From: Phascolomyces articulosus
Lineage: Eukaryota; Mucoromycota; Mucoromycetes; Mucorales; Lichtheimiaceae
Assembly: GCA_025677815.1 (NCBI GenBank)
Contig: JAIXMP010000022.1
Coordinates: forward strand, 496,001 to 560,000
Direction of reading: 5' to 3'
Length of the DNA: 64,000 bases
Part shown: positions 41,063 to 53,466 of the stretch, one piece after another
Layout of the letters: the number at the start of each line of letters is the position of its first letter
How positions within the stretch are numbered: the stretch's first letter is position 1
Program-made: the position numbers and the translations under genes
Notes under the pieces: model-generated
The model's input: only the letters and a program-made list of their open reading frames with translations
What the model was told of the DNA's origin: nothing
Database searches by the model: none

Positions 41063-41735
41063 TAAGATACAGTGTGAATGTGTTTTGTCGAGATCGATCA
41101 ACAACTTTTTTTTCTTTGACCTTTCAAATTTGATCAATGCACCGACCGAAAAAGGCCAAGCAGTCACGGAGACTAACTTTTCCTGCAATACTTCAATTTG
41201 GGATTAGCTTCCTTTCTTCTTTTTGGGCGTGTTGCTCGAAAACAGTATTTATTACGAAATTATTGATAAAGAAGCTCGTCGGTTGTATACTGTTTTTGTA
41301 ACAATAGATGAATAGTTATTTGCATTACGTATCAATTCCTTAACACATAATTTGTGATGGCTTAAGAGCAGTACTGTGATACAATACTACTACCATGCAT
41401 GCCAACAAAATTGATAAAAGCACTTCTATTATGTGGTTAATGACAATAACTGGATGGCAACTCTATCCACAAGAGTTCGGTATCTCATATGCCTTGTAAA
41501 ACCCGCACTATCGATAAAAAGAGGCATTTTTTCGGTACCTAGAGGAAAAAAAGTCTTTTTTAATCTATAGTATTGTTGCATAGCCATAATACACTGATCT
41601 GGACCTCTGAAAGTAAAAACACATTATATATAGGTTCTTGGTTGTGAAACCCCAAACAACAACATTATGTGTACTTGCTCAGATCCTCTTTATAAACAGT
41701 AAAAACACACCTTTTATTTTTATTTTCTTTTTTCA
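41063..41735. other. Divergent intergenic region between UTP21 and the F-box gene
   Basis: About 670 bp with the promoters of UTP21 (minus) and the F-box gene (plus). No additional gene or repeat is evident. Confidence 0.5.
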
Positions 41736-43761
41736 ATGTCACAATACGATACGCCCAATGAAATCTATGGTAAAATTAGTGTCTATCTAACAAAAGCAGA
41801 TCTCATTCAAGCTAGTCTAGTGAGCAAAGCTTGGCATGCTGCTTATGTCCGTACCATTTTCCGTTCTATTGTAATAAATACACGCAGTCAAGTGCGACGA
41901 TTTTTCGAACAATTGAAACAATCACAAGAATGTGGTAATTCATTTGGTAACGCTATTCGTCAACTTACGATTGACGATCGTATCGAAATTATTAAGGGAA
42001 ACGTTGTTGTGGATCGACGCAAAACTGGGTTATCTTCGGACGAGTTTATCAAACTCCAAATGTTTTGCCCTCACCTTGAAAAACTGGACTTTCTATCACG
42101 TGTTTGGGATCATGTATCAATACGATATACGATGTAACAACACTGGCAATATATGAAACAACTTCCAACATTTCATGATATCAGAGTATTGCTTGCGTGT
42201 ATTCATCAAGTTGGCCACAGTTTAACGTACCTCACACTAGAAGGAGAAATAGTGGAAAAGATCGAACAACAGCATACTATGTGGCAAACAATCTTCTCCA
42301 AACTTCCATTGCTTCGTTATCTGGATATCCGAGGATCGATGTTGGCTTCACTATCTTTTACAAGACCTACTGAACTCAACCTCCAGAAAATCCATCGGCA
42401 CTGTCCTCGATTAAAATCCCTCCATCCCCAACATCAATCTTGGTACTGTCCCATCAAATAACAATGGATCTCATGGATTAGAGCACATAGTGCTGAAAAG
42501 GGTTAAGATTCGAGACCCAGGATGGATTCGTTATATTGCCACTACGTTTTCTCGATTGCAAATACTGGACATGGAATGTCTATGGGATGCTGATCTATTC
42601 CGACTCAACGATCCAACATCATTTCATGACGCTTATAATAGTATTGGTAAAAACTGTCATCAATTGCACTCGTTGTATTTACGACAAGTAGACGAGCGTA
42701 TATTTCCTGATACTTTTTTCGATAACATTAACAGAAACACACTTACTGAACTATCTGTCATATTCATTCAAAATTATATTCATCCGTCACAGACAAAAAG
42801 CCAAACATTTTTGGAGAGTATGATACAGACTCTCCACCCACATGCGACAACTGTTGGATATAAAACTTGGTACCGCATGGACAACATTATAGACATCATT
42901 ACCCCACTTAAACAAGCATGTCCACAGTTAACGGCACTTGAATTAGATGGTCAATCATCCTCTGCATTGATCCCTGAACAAAGTTTCGATCTCCACCTTA
43001 TTTTGGAGGAGTTTCCAAACCTTCTTACACTTACTCTACGACATGCCGATTTACGCGGCCATGGGACTGATCACTCATCTGACGTACGTTACCCACTGGT
43101 TAACTTTTCACTCTTCAACTCCATGTTCTCGGATTCCCTCTTTACAGCAATGTCAACTGAATGCCCTGCATTGAAAAATGTATCGCTTACCGATTGCTCA
43201 ATTGTGAATGGCTACAAGTTAACCGAAATGTGTATTGATTTGGATGACCATGATCTTGATACGTTCAACGCTGTGGGTATTCACAGTGTCCTAGTCGGTG
43301 CTTTTGGAGGATATCAACCAATTTTGGATACAGCGATTTTCGGTCTCAGGTGTCGTCCTTATAATAACAAGAAAGCAGATCGGGTAGCAAAATGGCAAGA
43401 AGAACATGAAGTATTTGATTATGACACCATATTAGATATTGAACATGGTGCTCGGTTTTATCATATGTGTGAAATCAATGGTGATCGATTACGTCGAATG
43501 GAATCCCACGAAGCGACTGCAGCTGTTCGATATATTGCGCCATCGGATGCACAACGACTAGAGCTTTACGACGACCCAGAATTCACAGATGATTATGGGT
43601 TTTTTGAAGAGGATGATAATAACGTAGACGATAATGAACGTCTTACGTATAATTTACCAAAGGATTGGCAGTTGGATTTACGCTCGGGTTTTCTTTTATT
43701 GTCTTGTCGATCTGTGCGCAAAGTTTTGTTTGGTTTTAGTGGCAAATTGGAATTTCGATAA
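41736..43761 (+). pseudogene. F-box/leucine-rich repeat protein gene, broken by a stop and a frameshift
   Basis: Begins with an F-box: PNEIYGKISVYLTKADLIQA SLVSKAWHAAYVRTIFRSI, followed by LRR-like segments (FIKLQMFCPHLEKLDFLSRV; LTYLTLEGEI; LPLLRYLDIRGS; LQILDMECLWDADLF; CPQLTALELDGQSS; CPALKNVSLTDCSI). Frame 1 runs from 41736 with an in-frame TAA at 42135-42137, continues in the same frame to a stop at 42459-42461, and the remainder (to 43761) is open one frame over. The shift most likely lies at the CCCC run 42426-42429. Reading through both lesions gives about 675 residues. F-box proteins recruit substrates to SCF ubiquitin ligases. Either a recent pseudogene or sequence errors; the homopolymer favours error for the second lesion only. 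Confidence 0.75.
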
Positions 43762-43932
43762 CATATAAAAGGAGCATTGATAGTGAATACTGTTTGACAT
43801 GCAATGTACATTTATATGCAATTTTCAAACAGTAAAATTTAGATTTGTTGGGATAATGTGGGTGAAAAAGAGGTATTAAAACTGTTTATTAAAAATGCAT
43901 ATCACGGAACTTTTTATATCGTTTTACTTTTT

Positions 43933-46900
43933 TTACGCAATAGCGGAAAGAACAATTTGGGATACATTAAAGTCATCGCTTCGTACGGCTAATTCAAAAG
44001 CTACTCCTGCTGCGCTACTAAATGTCATTCTACATCTTGTCAACACTTTACTCCCTCCCACAAATGTGCCTGCAAGTAAGAGAATATGTGCAGCATTGTT
44101 CTTGGGTAATGCGCTATCTTCCAATGGCTCCATACCAAGAAGACCAATGATCAATGAACATGCCGCTAATAGGGATATATATTCAAGTGATTAGTTTAAT
44201 ATAATCATTTTTTATGCCAATCTAAAAATGCCCTTTTAAATTTACCTTTCAAACTTGGAGCTTTATCTTTATCCAATTCAAATCGTTCAATTGCTTCGTT
44301 CTCTGCAAGTGGTTCCCATTCTTCCGAGAAATTAGAAATATAGGTGGGGCGGATATAATCACTTGTTGTCACTTCAATATCTTCCACTTGATATTCATCA
44401 TCATATCCTTCTGGATCAGCTTCGCCAGTAGTAGGATCACAGTCCTTCACGTCAAATGTAAGAGTATTGGTGAAATTTACTGTAATAAGATATAATGTCG
44501 ACCCATACCACCCCAAGTTATTTAAAAAATATTTACGATTTATTAATTATAAGCATCCCTCCTCCTCCAAAAAAAAAAAAAAAGAAAAGAAAAAAACTTA
44601 CCGACTGGGAAATCTCCATCATCTTCACGCTCAAAAGCAACATAAATCACACCAGGAACGTTATATTCAAGTTTCTCAGCAGGGACTTGTGCAACCTTAT
44701 TCAATCCACAATCATCGATTTCTGGCTGCATAACCATATCCACGTTTTCAAGCAATTGATCGTTGAGAGTGTTAATGCAATTGAATTGGAACACCAAATG
44801 CCGGGAAAACGTATGCTTGATACAATGGACCACATATTCCGTCTCACTCTCAGTAAGCTCACTGGGTTTACTAGAACTCTTGAATAATGTGCCAAATGTG
44901 GAAAATTCAGAAACACCAAAGAGTAGCTCAGCGTATGCAGCTTGTTGATCTAAGCTGGATACCTTAGATGGAGTAGCAGCACCGGGAGTAGTTGATGGTA
45001 CTCCAGTTACTGGTGAACCTGCAGTTTGAGAGGAAGGTGCTTTAACCATTGGGATAGGTGTAATATCTTGGGTACGCACTCCTATATACCATAAGTTACT
45101 TTTAACATACTCCTGCCTAGAATTTTGATATTAATTGGTTCTTACTTCGTCTTTCTTCGTCTTCTTGAGCTTTACTGATAATTGGAACTGATTCCAGATT
45201 GAATTCTTGATCGTTACCGAGGGGACTGCTAACGTATTCAGCCAATTGACGTTCTAATGTCGGAAGTGCAAATGTGGCATCTAGATAATAAAAAATAAAT
45301 TCAGTATTTACTCATTAAGTGATTTATTAATACATAATTACTATGAACAATTACCATCTCGGACGTATTGATTAGAGATACTTTCGTTATCCATCAGTGC
45401 CAATGCAAGAGCAGCGCGATCTCGAACTTCATCATCAGTATCATCTAAACATCTGTAAGAAAAAGTCAGTGAATGAGTTTAGAAGAAATCATTATGCCCT
45501 TAGGTATGTTGTACCTTGTCAGTAATACATGGATCGACTTTTTGACAGATGGATCCTCTACAAATATCCCAAATTTGGAAAGAGCGTTTACAGCAGCAGC
45601 ACGGACAATAGAATTTTCTAAGATAACTCGATTATAGATATAACGGATATACTTTGTTGGAGTTGAAGTTTTTGGACCCTCGACACCAAGAAAGTGTAAA
45701 ACTCTGACAGATAATTTTGTGAATTCACAATCCTCAATAAATTCACAAAGTTGAGAAAGTGCTATAAAGTTCATGATTTTTTTCAGTTTTTCAGTTTTTT
45801 TTTTTTTTTTCATCTTATAAAGAGGCCTTTTCCGATGTTAAAAATAATTATAATATATACCTGTATCTTTGCTATCCGAAATAAATTTGACCATATCAAA
45901 GATAGCTTCGACAACTGTTTTTTTGAAATCGTACCCTCCTTCATCACGCAAGACACCACTCAAGAAAGAAAGCATGACAGCCTGTTTGGTAGGGAATTTC
46001 AAGCACAAGGAACGAATAGCATTTACAATAATAACCTTGAATTCGTCTGAAATTTCGCCCATGAAGCCACTGATTTGTTTCATAAGGCGATCCACAGATG
46101 CTTCGTTACCAGTCTTAAGCAAAGTTGTGATGGCAAATGTTGCAATGCTACGGTTTTGGCCAGTAATCAAATTTTCCATATCAAGATTACATGGAGATAC
46201 AGCAGCTGGTTTTGTCATAGCAAGGTTACTCAAAACACGAATAGCAGCAAACCGTAACGTTGGTTTTGGTGAAGAAAGAAAGAGCTGCAATACTATTCAA
46301 TAAAAAGAAAAATAGGTAAGAAGTGTGCTTTCCTAATTCTTATTTTTTAATATTCATATAATAATGTAGTTGTTTAAATGTACCAGAAATTGCGGGATAC
46401 AATTCTTTCGACGATGTACCAGGCATCGCACAAATAGCACGAGCAGCTTCAAGATTGACCATATCATCTTTGTGCCGCAAGTATCCTTCCAATAATTCAT
46501 AAATACGTTGGGTCGATCTGTTAAATAAAAAATAATAAGTCTCATATTTTTTTTATCGAGGTGCTGACATGCTTTTATTTACCCTGGATCCTCTTCCATC
46601 ACTTTGCATGCGTAACGAATCAATAAACAAACAGCAGCAGGATTTTGGAGTGGACTTCCGCCACTACCACCAAACAATCCACCGCGAGAAGAACCAGAAA
46701 AGGTTTGGACAAGCTTGGTAACAGCCATACGATCGTGTTGTCGAATTAGATACAAAAGGCCTAATGCATGGTACTGTGTACAATTGCTTGTTGAAATAAT
46801 GGCTTGAGAAGGATTTTGTTGCTGACCAAAACTTGACATATAGCTGGAGGCAACTGAAGCAAATCCTGATCCAGATGATTTTGCATTTGCAGCTTCCTGA

Positions 46901-47844
46901 ACTTCATTTGACCATCTGCGCACAATATCTTTGGCTACGTTGAAAAGATGGTACGAAGATACAAGAGCAGCAGATGAAACCGAAGGTGTTTTATCCACAA
47001 TAGAAGCCTTCAAGATGCGTTCAATACCTTGGATCATGGATGGCTATACAAAATTTGAGAAAGTCAAACGCATAAAGGAACATTTAGATACATAATACCA
47101 TACGAACATTCTTTGATAAAAAAAAAGTATTCTTACATCGGTAATAAGACATAGTGCTCGAATAGCATTAGCACGATAAATAGTTTCTTGTTTAGATTGA
47201 ATATCTTTGATCAGAGACTGTGTGACCATAATAACATCCTCTGCCACTCCAGAAAGTTCCTTGATCACTAAATACATCATTTGACGTAAAGAAGTCTATT
47301 TTTTGAACCATGTTATTGCTAAGCTTATCGAGAGAAAGCGAGATGCAAATATGAGAACAACAACACGTACATCTTTGGACTGAAAGAGTTTTATCACGTT
47401 GAAAAATAAATCTGTTGCTTCTTTCACATTAAAAGGTTCACCATGGTAAAGGAGGTAAATAATTTTTGTCAATAATACTCGGCATTTTCGTGCATTAATA
47501 GGCGTATCATTGAAAGCACGGGCTTCTTGCAATACAGTAGTTTTGTCGATATGATAAAACAGACCAACGTCTATAAAAATCAATCCCGCTTATTAGAAAA
47601 CTTACTTGCATAATACATATATACTTCATTTGTTCCATTTTACATCCTTATTAATAATTACAATCCCTCCTCTTCCCTTCTTCTACAATTTTTTGCTATA
47701 TTGATTCCAATTATTTAAATGTTTCTCCTTTCTCCCCTTTTCACATGCAACGCGTCACAAAGACCTTCATGGTATAGAGGGAAAAAAAGGTTCATGGAAT
47801 TGAAATAGTTTACCACTATCTTCGTCTCGTTTAGCGTAACTCAT
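43933..47844 (-). CDS. SEC21: Coatomer subunit gamma (COPI)
   Basis: Minus strand, twelve exons: 47814-47844, 47371-47570, 47137-47295, 46583-47043, 46384-46517, 45861-46292, 45515-45761, 45355-45452, 45146-45280, 44602-45081, 44246-44479, 43933-44165; 2844 nt, 947 residues, as expected for gamma-COP. Signatures: [91 protein letters not shown], the hinge with a Pro/Thr-rich linker ([16 protein letters not shown]), and the appendage domain ending [17 protein letters not shown]. It forms the F-subcomplex of COPI, binding ARF1 and dilysine cargo for Golgi-to-ER transport. The first exon encodes only [10 protein letters not shown]. It converges on the F-box gene with 171 bp between stops. Confidence 0.95.
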
Positions 47845-47904
47845 AAGCGTTTAAAAAATCCACTTGTTGTGTCGTTATAAATATTATGGCGATAGCTGTA
47901 ATAA

Positions 47905-48219
47905 ATGGACAAGATGAGTTATAAAGATGTAATGAACAAAGGGTTTGCAGTTATAGTGTTGGGCTTACTGCTTGGTTTTCGAGGAACCCTTTTGGCGGAA
48001 ATAGAAAGACGTGGCATTTATGTATACGACTCTCTTGATTTCTGTTTTTGGCACAATAGAAAAATAACAGGATACTACCAAGTTTCAAAACATCCCTTCC
48101 AGCATAAAACATTTTATTATCCCATCGAATGCTCCCTTTATATCTTTCATTGCGGTATAAACATATCTGGTTATGCAAAATATGAACTGTTGATATATCC
48201 CTTAGAGCTGTCATACTGA
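47905..48219 (+). CDS. Possible small single-pass membrane protein, divergent from SEC21
   Basis: Frame starting MDKMSYKDVMNKGFAVIVLG with a clear hydrophobic helix (about residues 13-25) followed by EIERRG. The first 40 residues look like a small mitochondrial or ER membrane protein, but the rest of the 104-residue frame is unstructured in composition and a GTATAC donor lies right after RRGIY, so the true gene may be shorter or spliced. Its start is only 60 bp from the SEC21 start on the other strand, which is tight for two promoters. No family recognised. Confidence 0.25.
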   Translation: MDKMSYKDVMNKGFAVIVLGLLLGFRGTLLAEIERRGIYVYDSLDFCFWHNRKITGYYQVSKHPFQHKTFYYPIECSLYIFHCGINISGYAKYELLIYPLELSY

Positions 48220-48531
48220 TCAACAATACACTTATTATTGCTGGTATATTTTAATAATAATAAAAAACCACCACATCAATTCACCCATTATTAATAAGTT
48301 GTTACTCGGATCATCTTATCAAGTTTTTTAAAGAAAAGGGAAAGCTTAAAAATATAATGTACTTTACTCGGTATCCTATATCGATAATGGCTTGCTCAAA
48401 CGCATGAAGAGAGGTGGAAAGCAAGGAAGAGCATTTCATTCTTTGCATATTTTTTATTCGGTAACCAAAAATTAACAAGACTTTTTTTTGTCTTTTGTTT
48501 TTTTTTTTTTTACTGGAAATCAAGATACAAA
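48220..48531. other. Upstream region of the tRNA dehydratase gene
   Basis: About 310 bp, ending in a long T tract (48498-48511) shortly before the start codon. No gene. Confidence 0.45.
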
Positions 48532-50395
48532 ATGTCAAATAGTACAGCCGATCGCATTACTGATTTTCTTCACAAACATGAAAACGTAACGAAACTAGCA
48601 TTAATTGCAGTTGCTGCTTCGACATTGACAGCAACTGGTATCCTTTCTTATCAAGCAGCATGGCGACGATTTCAAACAAACGCTTTATTACGTGACGAGG
48701 ATAAAGAACGTCGTCCAAGCAGCAAAAAGCATTCGCTTAATCACCCACCACTCAATGCCTCATTAATTAACGAACAGCTTTCACAGATAATCGATTTCCT
48801 CGGTAAAGAGCGAGCAGAAAAAATGCAAAATTCGTTTGTCATTGTTGTTGGTGCAGGTGGTGTAGGTTCGTGGGCTGCGCTTATGTTGCTCCGTGCTGGC
48901 GTAAAAAAGATCCGTATCATTGATTTTGACCAGGTCACACTCAGTAGTTTAAACCGGCATGCTGTAGCAACATTGGATGATGTGGGAACACCCAAAGTAA
49001 AAGCTATCAAGAAACATTTTGAAAAAATTGCTCCATTTATACAAGTTGACAGTCGAATTGAATTGTTCACAAAAGATACGGCGAATGAATTGTTGTCAGG
49101 TGAGATTTTATTCACCCCCCTTCAGTATTTCTATTACAAGATAGTCGATATATCATGAACTATATATAGTAAAACGACCAGGTTATCACACTCTAACAAT
49201 GGATTGGGTTTCTTTGTATTATGTAACATAGGATCGCCTGATTACATTGTGGATGCTATCGACAATATTGATACTAAGCTTGATTTGATCAAGTACTGTT
49301 ATGATCGTCAACTCAAGGTGATTAGCTCAATGGGTGCTGGTGCAAAAGCTGACCCTTCTCGCGTACAGATTGCTGATATTAGTGAAACTTTAGGTAACTT
49401 AATTGCGCGCATCAATATGCAAGAACTTACATCGTGGGAGAAACATGTATTTGTGATTGACTTTTTATTTCAGAGGACCAATTAGCGCGTGCGGTACGAC
49501 GAAAGCTCAAGAAAATGGATATTGAATCTGGTGTTCCTGTTGTTTATTCGGCAGAAAAACCACATCATGTCAAATTGCTTCCACTAGGTAATATATGCAA
49601 TATCCGTTTTTGCGAAAACCTTGAATATCAAATGATTCTGCTTAAACGCGAGAGAAAAGAAAAAAGTGAATCTCACACACATACTTGTTGCTCTCTTATT
49701 TTTAATAGAGGAAGAACGAGTAAAAGAAGCTGATGATTTCGCTGCCTTACCAGACTTTCGATCGCGGATATTACCAGTATTAGGAACACTTCCCAGTATG
49801 TTTGGTATGACCATCGCATCATATGTCATTCTTAAACTGGCAGAGTATCCTAACTTTGAACCCTTGGCAATCAAGTTACGTGATGGATTATATGCAAGAA
49901 TGCATCGAGATTTACTAGCACGAGAGTCCAACCAATATAAAAACAAGTAAGAAATAGTCGTCCATTTTTTATGTCGGATAAATAGGTAAAAGAAGGGATA
50001 TTAAATATTAATTAACAATCACAAAAACTAGAAATTGTCCACTTGACCCAAGAGATGTAGGTTATATCTACGAAGAAATTTGGCAAGGAAAGAGCGTTTT
50101 ATCAGGTCCTAGTGAAAGGGTAGCATTAACACGATGGAATCGAAATGAACCACTTTCTTATTTCAATGCTGTTTGTATGACGAAAGAAGAAGCAAAAGCA
50201 CACGACAAACTGTCTGCGGACTTGGATCTAAGACAACATTACGGTGATGGTAAGTTTTTTAGTCCAGATGTATACTCATATGAACTGCTTTATACTCATA
50301 TGACACGTCTCTCTATTTTAGTTGTATACAATTTTGTAAATAGTCGATTTGAACGAGAAAAACGAATTCAGGGAATTTGGGAAGATGTATTTTAA
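48532..50395 (+). CDS. TCD1: tRNA threonylcarbamoyladenosine dehydratase (TcdA/TCD1 family), mitochondrial outer membrane type
   Basis: Six exons: 48532-49099, 49232-49393, 49474-49587, 49709-49946, 50032-50249, 50322-50395; 1374 nt, 457 residues. An E1-like, ATP-dependent enzyme that converts t6A37 in ANN-decoding tRNAs to the cyclic form ct6A. Landmarks: N-terminal membrane segment (about 20-44, LALIAVAASTLTATGILSY) as in the yeast proteins, the nucleotide motif VVGAGGVGSW (about 105-114), RIIDFDQVTLSSLNRHAVA, PDYIVDAIDNIDTKLDLI, SSMGAGAKADPSRVQI, and the terminal FEREKRIQGIWEDVF. Yeast Tcd1/Tcd2 are 429-447 residues, so the length fits. Neighbours are unrelated. Which of the two yeast paralogues it equals cannot be told here. 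Confidence 0.92.
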
Positions 50396-51081
50396 GATTA
50401 CTCATTAGATAAAAAAGAGAGAAAAGGAAGCTTTATTGTATTATCATTATCTTTAACATCGTATAAAGAAAAAAGAACACTTTTAAAACCAATTGTGATA
50501 TTCTTAATAAAAACAATACCAGAACAGAACAGGATTTGTTAAATTACTGTTGAAAATCTCACTAATCATTTGCTGTTGGGAAAAAAAAATGCGGGGTAAT
50601 GCCAAAAAAAAATATCAACTCACAATTGGAATATTCCCACTGCATTAAAAATATAACATAAATTTATTGATTGTTCTTTTTGACATCTTGTCTACGCAAT
50701 CCCGGTAAAGCAAAGAAAAAGAGCCTGCTGCATAAAGGAAAAACATCTAGTGCGCGGTTTAGTGAGCTTTGCTGTGTAATTTACCGCGGGAAATAAATGA
50801 CAAACGTTTTCAATACCTGTGAGAGCCTAAATATTATGAAACCTAATTGCTTCAATTCAGAGAGGGAAGCTTTCTCGAGTTTCTGTTGTGTGCTATATTC
50901 AGATAAGATGATTATGTATATTGGAAGGAAAAATGCAAATCCAAGATATTGGGAATAGCCCGTCAAGAATATATAAAATAAAAAAAGTCTTGAGCGAATT
51001 TCTCATCATCTGTTCCTTGTTCCTGTTTGGTGTAAAAAAAGATCCCAATAATAAAATCACCATCAATCAACGACTTTTACC
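50396..51081. other. Intergenic region upstream of the first MFS gene
   Basis: About 690 bp holding the 3' end of the dehydratase gene and the promoter and leader of the MFS gene. AT-rich, no gene supported. Confidence 0.5.
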
Positions 51082-53466
51082 ATGCAATCAACAAACAATA
51101 AAGAAACATCCGAAAAAGAAGAAGTATACTATACCGAAGATATACGGTATCAAAGTAGCTCGTTTTCGACTACTGAAGAAACCGATAAAAAAGATGTGGA
51201 TGCACTTGGTATCCAAAACTACGAAGGTACTAAGTCATTTGAAGGAACGCCAGAAGAACGAGCATATGTACGAAAACTCAACAAATTCATATATCCGCTG
51301 ATCGGCATGATTATTTTTGTTCAGGTATATAAAGTGTATATTTATAGACTGTTAAATAATGCACTCAATATATAAATTAAATATGATAAGGTCAGCTATT
51401 GGTATGACACTGATAATTATGGTACTTCTTCCAATTTACAATATACTAGTTTTGTGATAAAGCCTCATTGAGTGTCGCTCCTGTGCTTGGATTAAATGCT
51501 GATCTTGGTTTATCAGGTTCAGAGTTTTCTATTTTGGGTTCTATGTTCTATCTAGGTATGTGGCATAATATGCTTTATTTGAATCTTCTATAAGATGATA
51601 CAATGGAATAATAACACCCTTTTTTACTTAATAATCAGGTCATTTAATCTATCAAGTATGATTATTTTTTATACTGTATATCTTTTGAAAATAGAAATGA
51701 TAATGTTATCATTATTAGGGAAATTATAAATCTTATTATGTTGATAACTTCATTTTTAGGTACCTAATCAATTCATTCTTCAACGTGTCCCATTGGCAAG
51801 ATATCTTGCTGTTTTGCTCGTAATATGGGGAATTGTAATGGGTGTTACAGGAGCCTGTCAAACATTCTCACAGATGGCAGCATGCCGTTTTTTATTGGGA
51901 TTATTTGAAGCTGCTGCGATGCCAACATTATATTTAATTACTGCGACACTTTATAGACGTACTGAACAGCCTATGCTTTTTGGTTATATCACACTTTGTA
52001 ACGGTGTAGGTGCAGGTAAAACTTTGAGCAAAACCTTTGTATTAATGTACTTTTTTTTTGGGGGGGGGTTTGATTGAAAAAAGACTCACCAGCATTTCGA
52101 TGCAATACCAACTATAATTATTATTTCTGAACAATATAAAAACATAGCTATCGGTTCAGGTAAATATATTAATTAATAATAGCCATACCTATACTACTAT
52201 AATTATATTAAATAAGATATATATAAAAGTTGAGAGTTTCTATATCCTAACTCTTGATTAACACGGAATATATCCTAGCAATTGCATTTGGTTTCGCACA
52301 CATGAATAACGCTCGCGGTATTGAGAATTGGAGATGGTACAAATGTTGTTTATTCTTTTCAGCATCATATTATAATAAAGATTATATTTAGAATACATTA
52401 CTAATGTTGCACCTGTATGTCGATAACTGTAGGAACCACATTTGTTTTGGATCACTTACTGTCTTGTTGGGGTTTTTCACATGGTTCTACTTGATCGACA
52501 AACCAGATCATCCTTTATTGCGGCTTACAGAAACTGAGAAGCTCGTTGCCAAAGATCGTACAAAAGATAATGCTGTAGTTAAGAATAGAGAATTCAAATA
52601 TGGTCAAATCTGGGAAGCCTTAAAAGAAGCACGCTTTTGGTTAATCATGTTAGCTGGCTTGACTGTTAGTTTACAGAATGGCGGTATGCTTGTTTTCAGT
52701 ACGACATTTGTCCTTGGTTTGGGCTTCAGTGTATGTATACTTATTAATATTTTTAGATTTTTTATATACATATATTGCATATATTTGCAAAAGCACTTGT
52801 TGATTTTCTAAGATCCTATTAATATTCCAATTTAGGGTGAAGAATCATTACTTCTTCAAATTCCATCTGGTTTAGCATCGGCTTTAGGTGTCCTTGTTGC
52901 TGTATTACTGGCTCACAAAACCAAGCAAATTATCTGGAGTTCAATGTTCATGCTTTCCATTGGTATGGTTGGTCTTATTATCCTATGTGCTATACCAGAT
53001 GGTGAAGTTAAGCTCTTGGGTTTCTACCTTAGCTGGGCTGGTACTGGATCGTATGCTCTTATTGTGACTTTGATTGGAAACAATGTCAAAGGATACACCA
53101 AAAAAATCTTTTATAATAGTTGCATTATGGCATCTTATACAATTGGCAATTTCATTGGTCCTCTTATGATGGTTTCTCACCAAGTTCGTGTCGTTTCTTA
53201 TATAAAAAAGGATAGGATAGAAAAAGGAAGAAAGAGAGGATATTGTAACTAACCGATTGTTTCTTGTTTATTAGGCCCCAAGATATCTTGGTGGTGTTGG
53301 TGGTTTCCTTGGTGGCTTCTTTGTTGCATTCTGCTGTCTTTTCCTTGTCCGTATTTTGGGTGTTCGTGTCAACAACTATCGCTTAGCTAATAAGTCAGGC
53401 AAAGAAACTGATGTCTATCTTGATAAAACAGACAAAGAAGATGACCAGTTTATTTTCCGGTTGTAA
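51082..53466 (+). CDS. MFS transporter, Dal5/anion:cation symporter type, copy 1
   Basis: Nine exons: 51082-51324, 51450-51555, 51639-51655, 51760-52015, 52148-52159, 52279-52336, 52433-52730, 52836-53183, 53275-53466; 1530 nt, 509 residues, the usual length for this family. A cytoplasmic Glu/Lys-rich start (about 65 residues), then the MFS core: YPLIGMIIFVQ, FCDKASLSVAP, FYLGHLIYQVPNQFILQRVP, ACRFLLGLFEAAAMPTLYLI, TLYRRTEQPMLFGY, WFYLIDKPDHP, VSLQNGGMLVFST, GNNVKGYTKKIFYNSC, YTIGNFIGPLMM. The family imports allantoate, nicotinate and similar organic anions with protons. Exons 3 and 5 are only 17 and 12 nt. The join at exon 6/7 is four residues shorter than in the copy at 57482, so an extra micro-exon there is possible. 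Confidence 0.85.

Noticed and set aside
42134..42184. 51-nt GT...AG segment that would remove the stop in the F-box gene
   Set aside because: The sequence inside matches the conserved pattern of the family and the donor is weak; kept only as an alternative.
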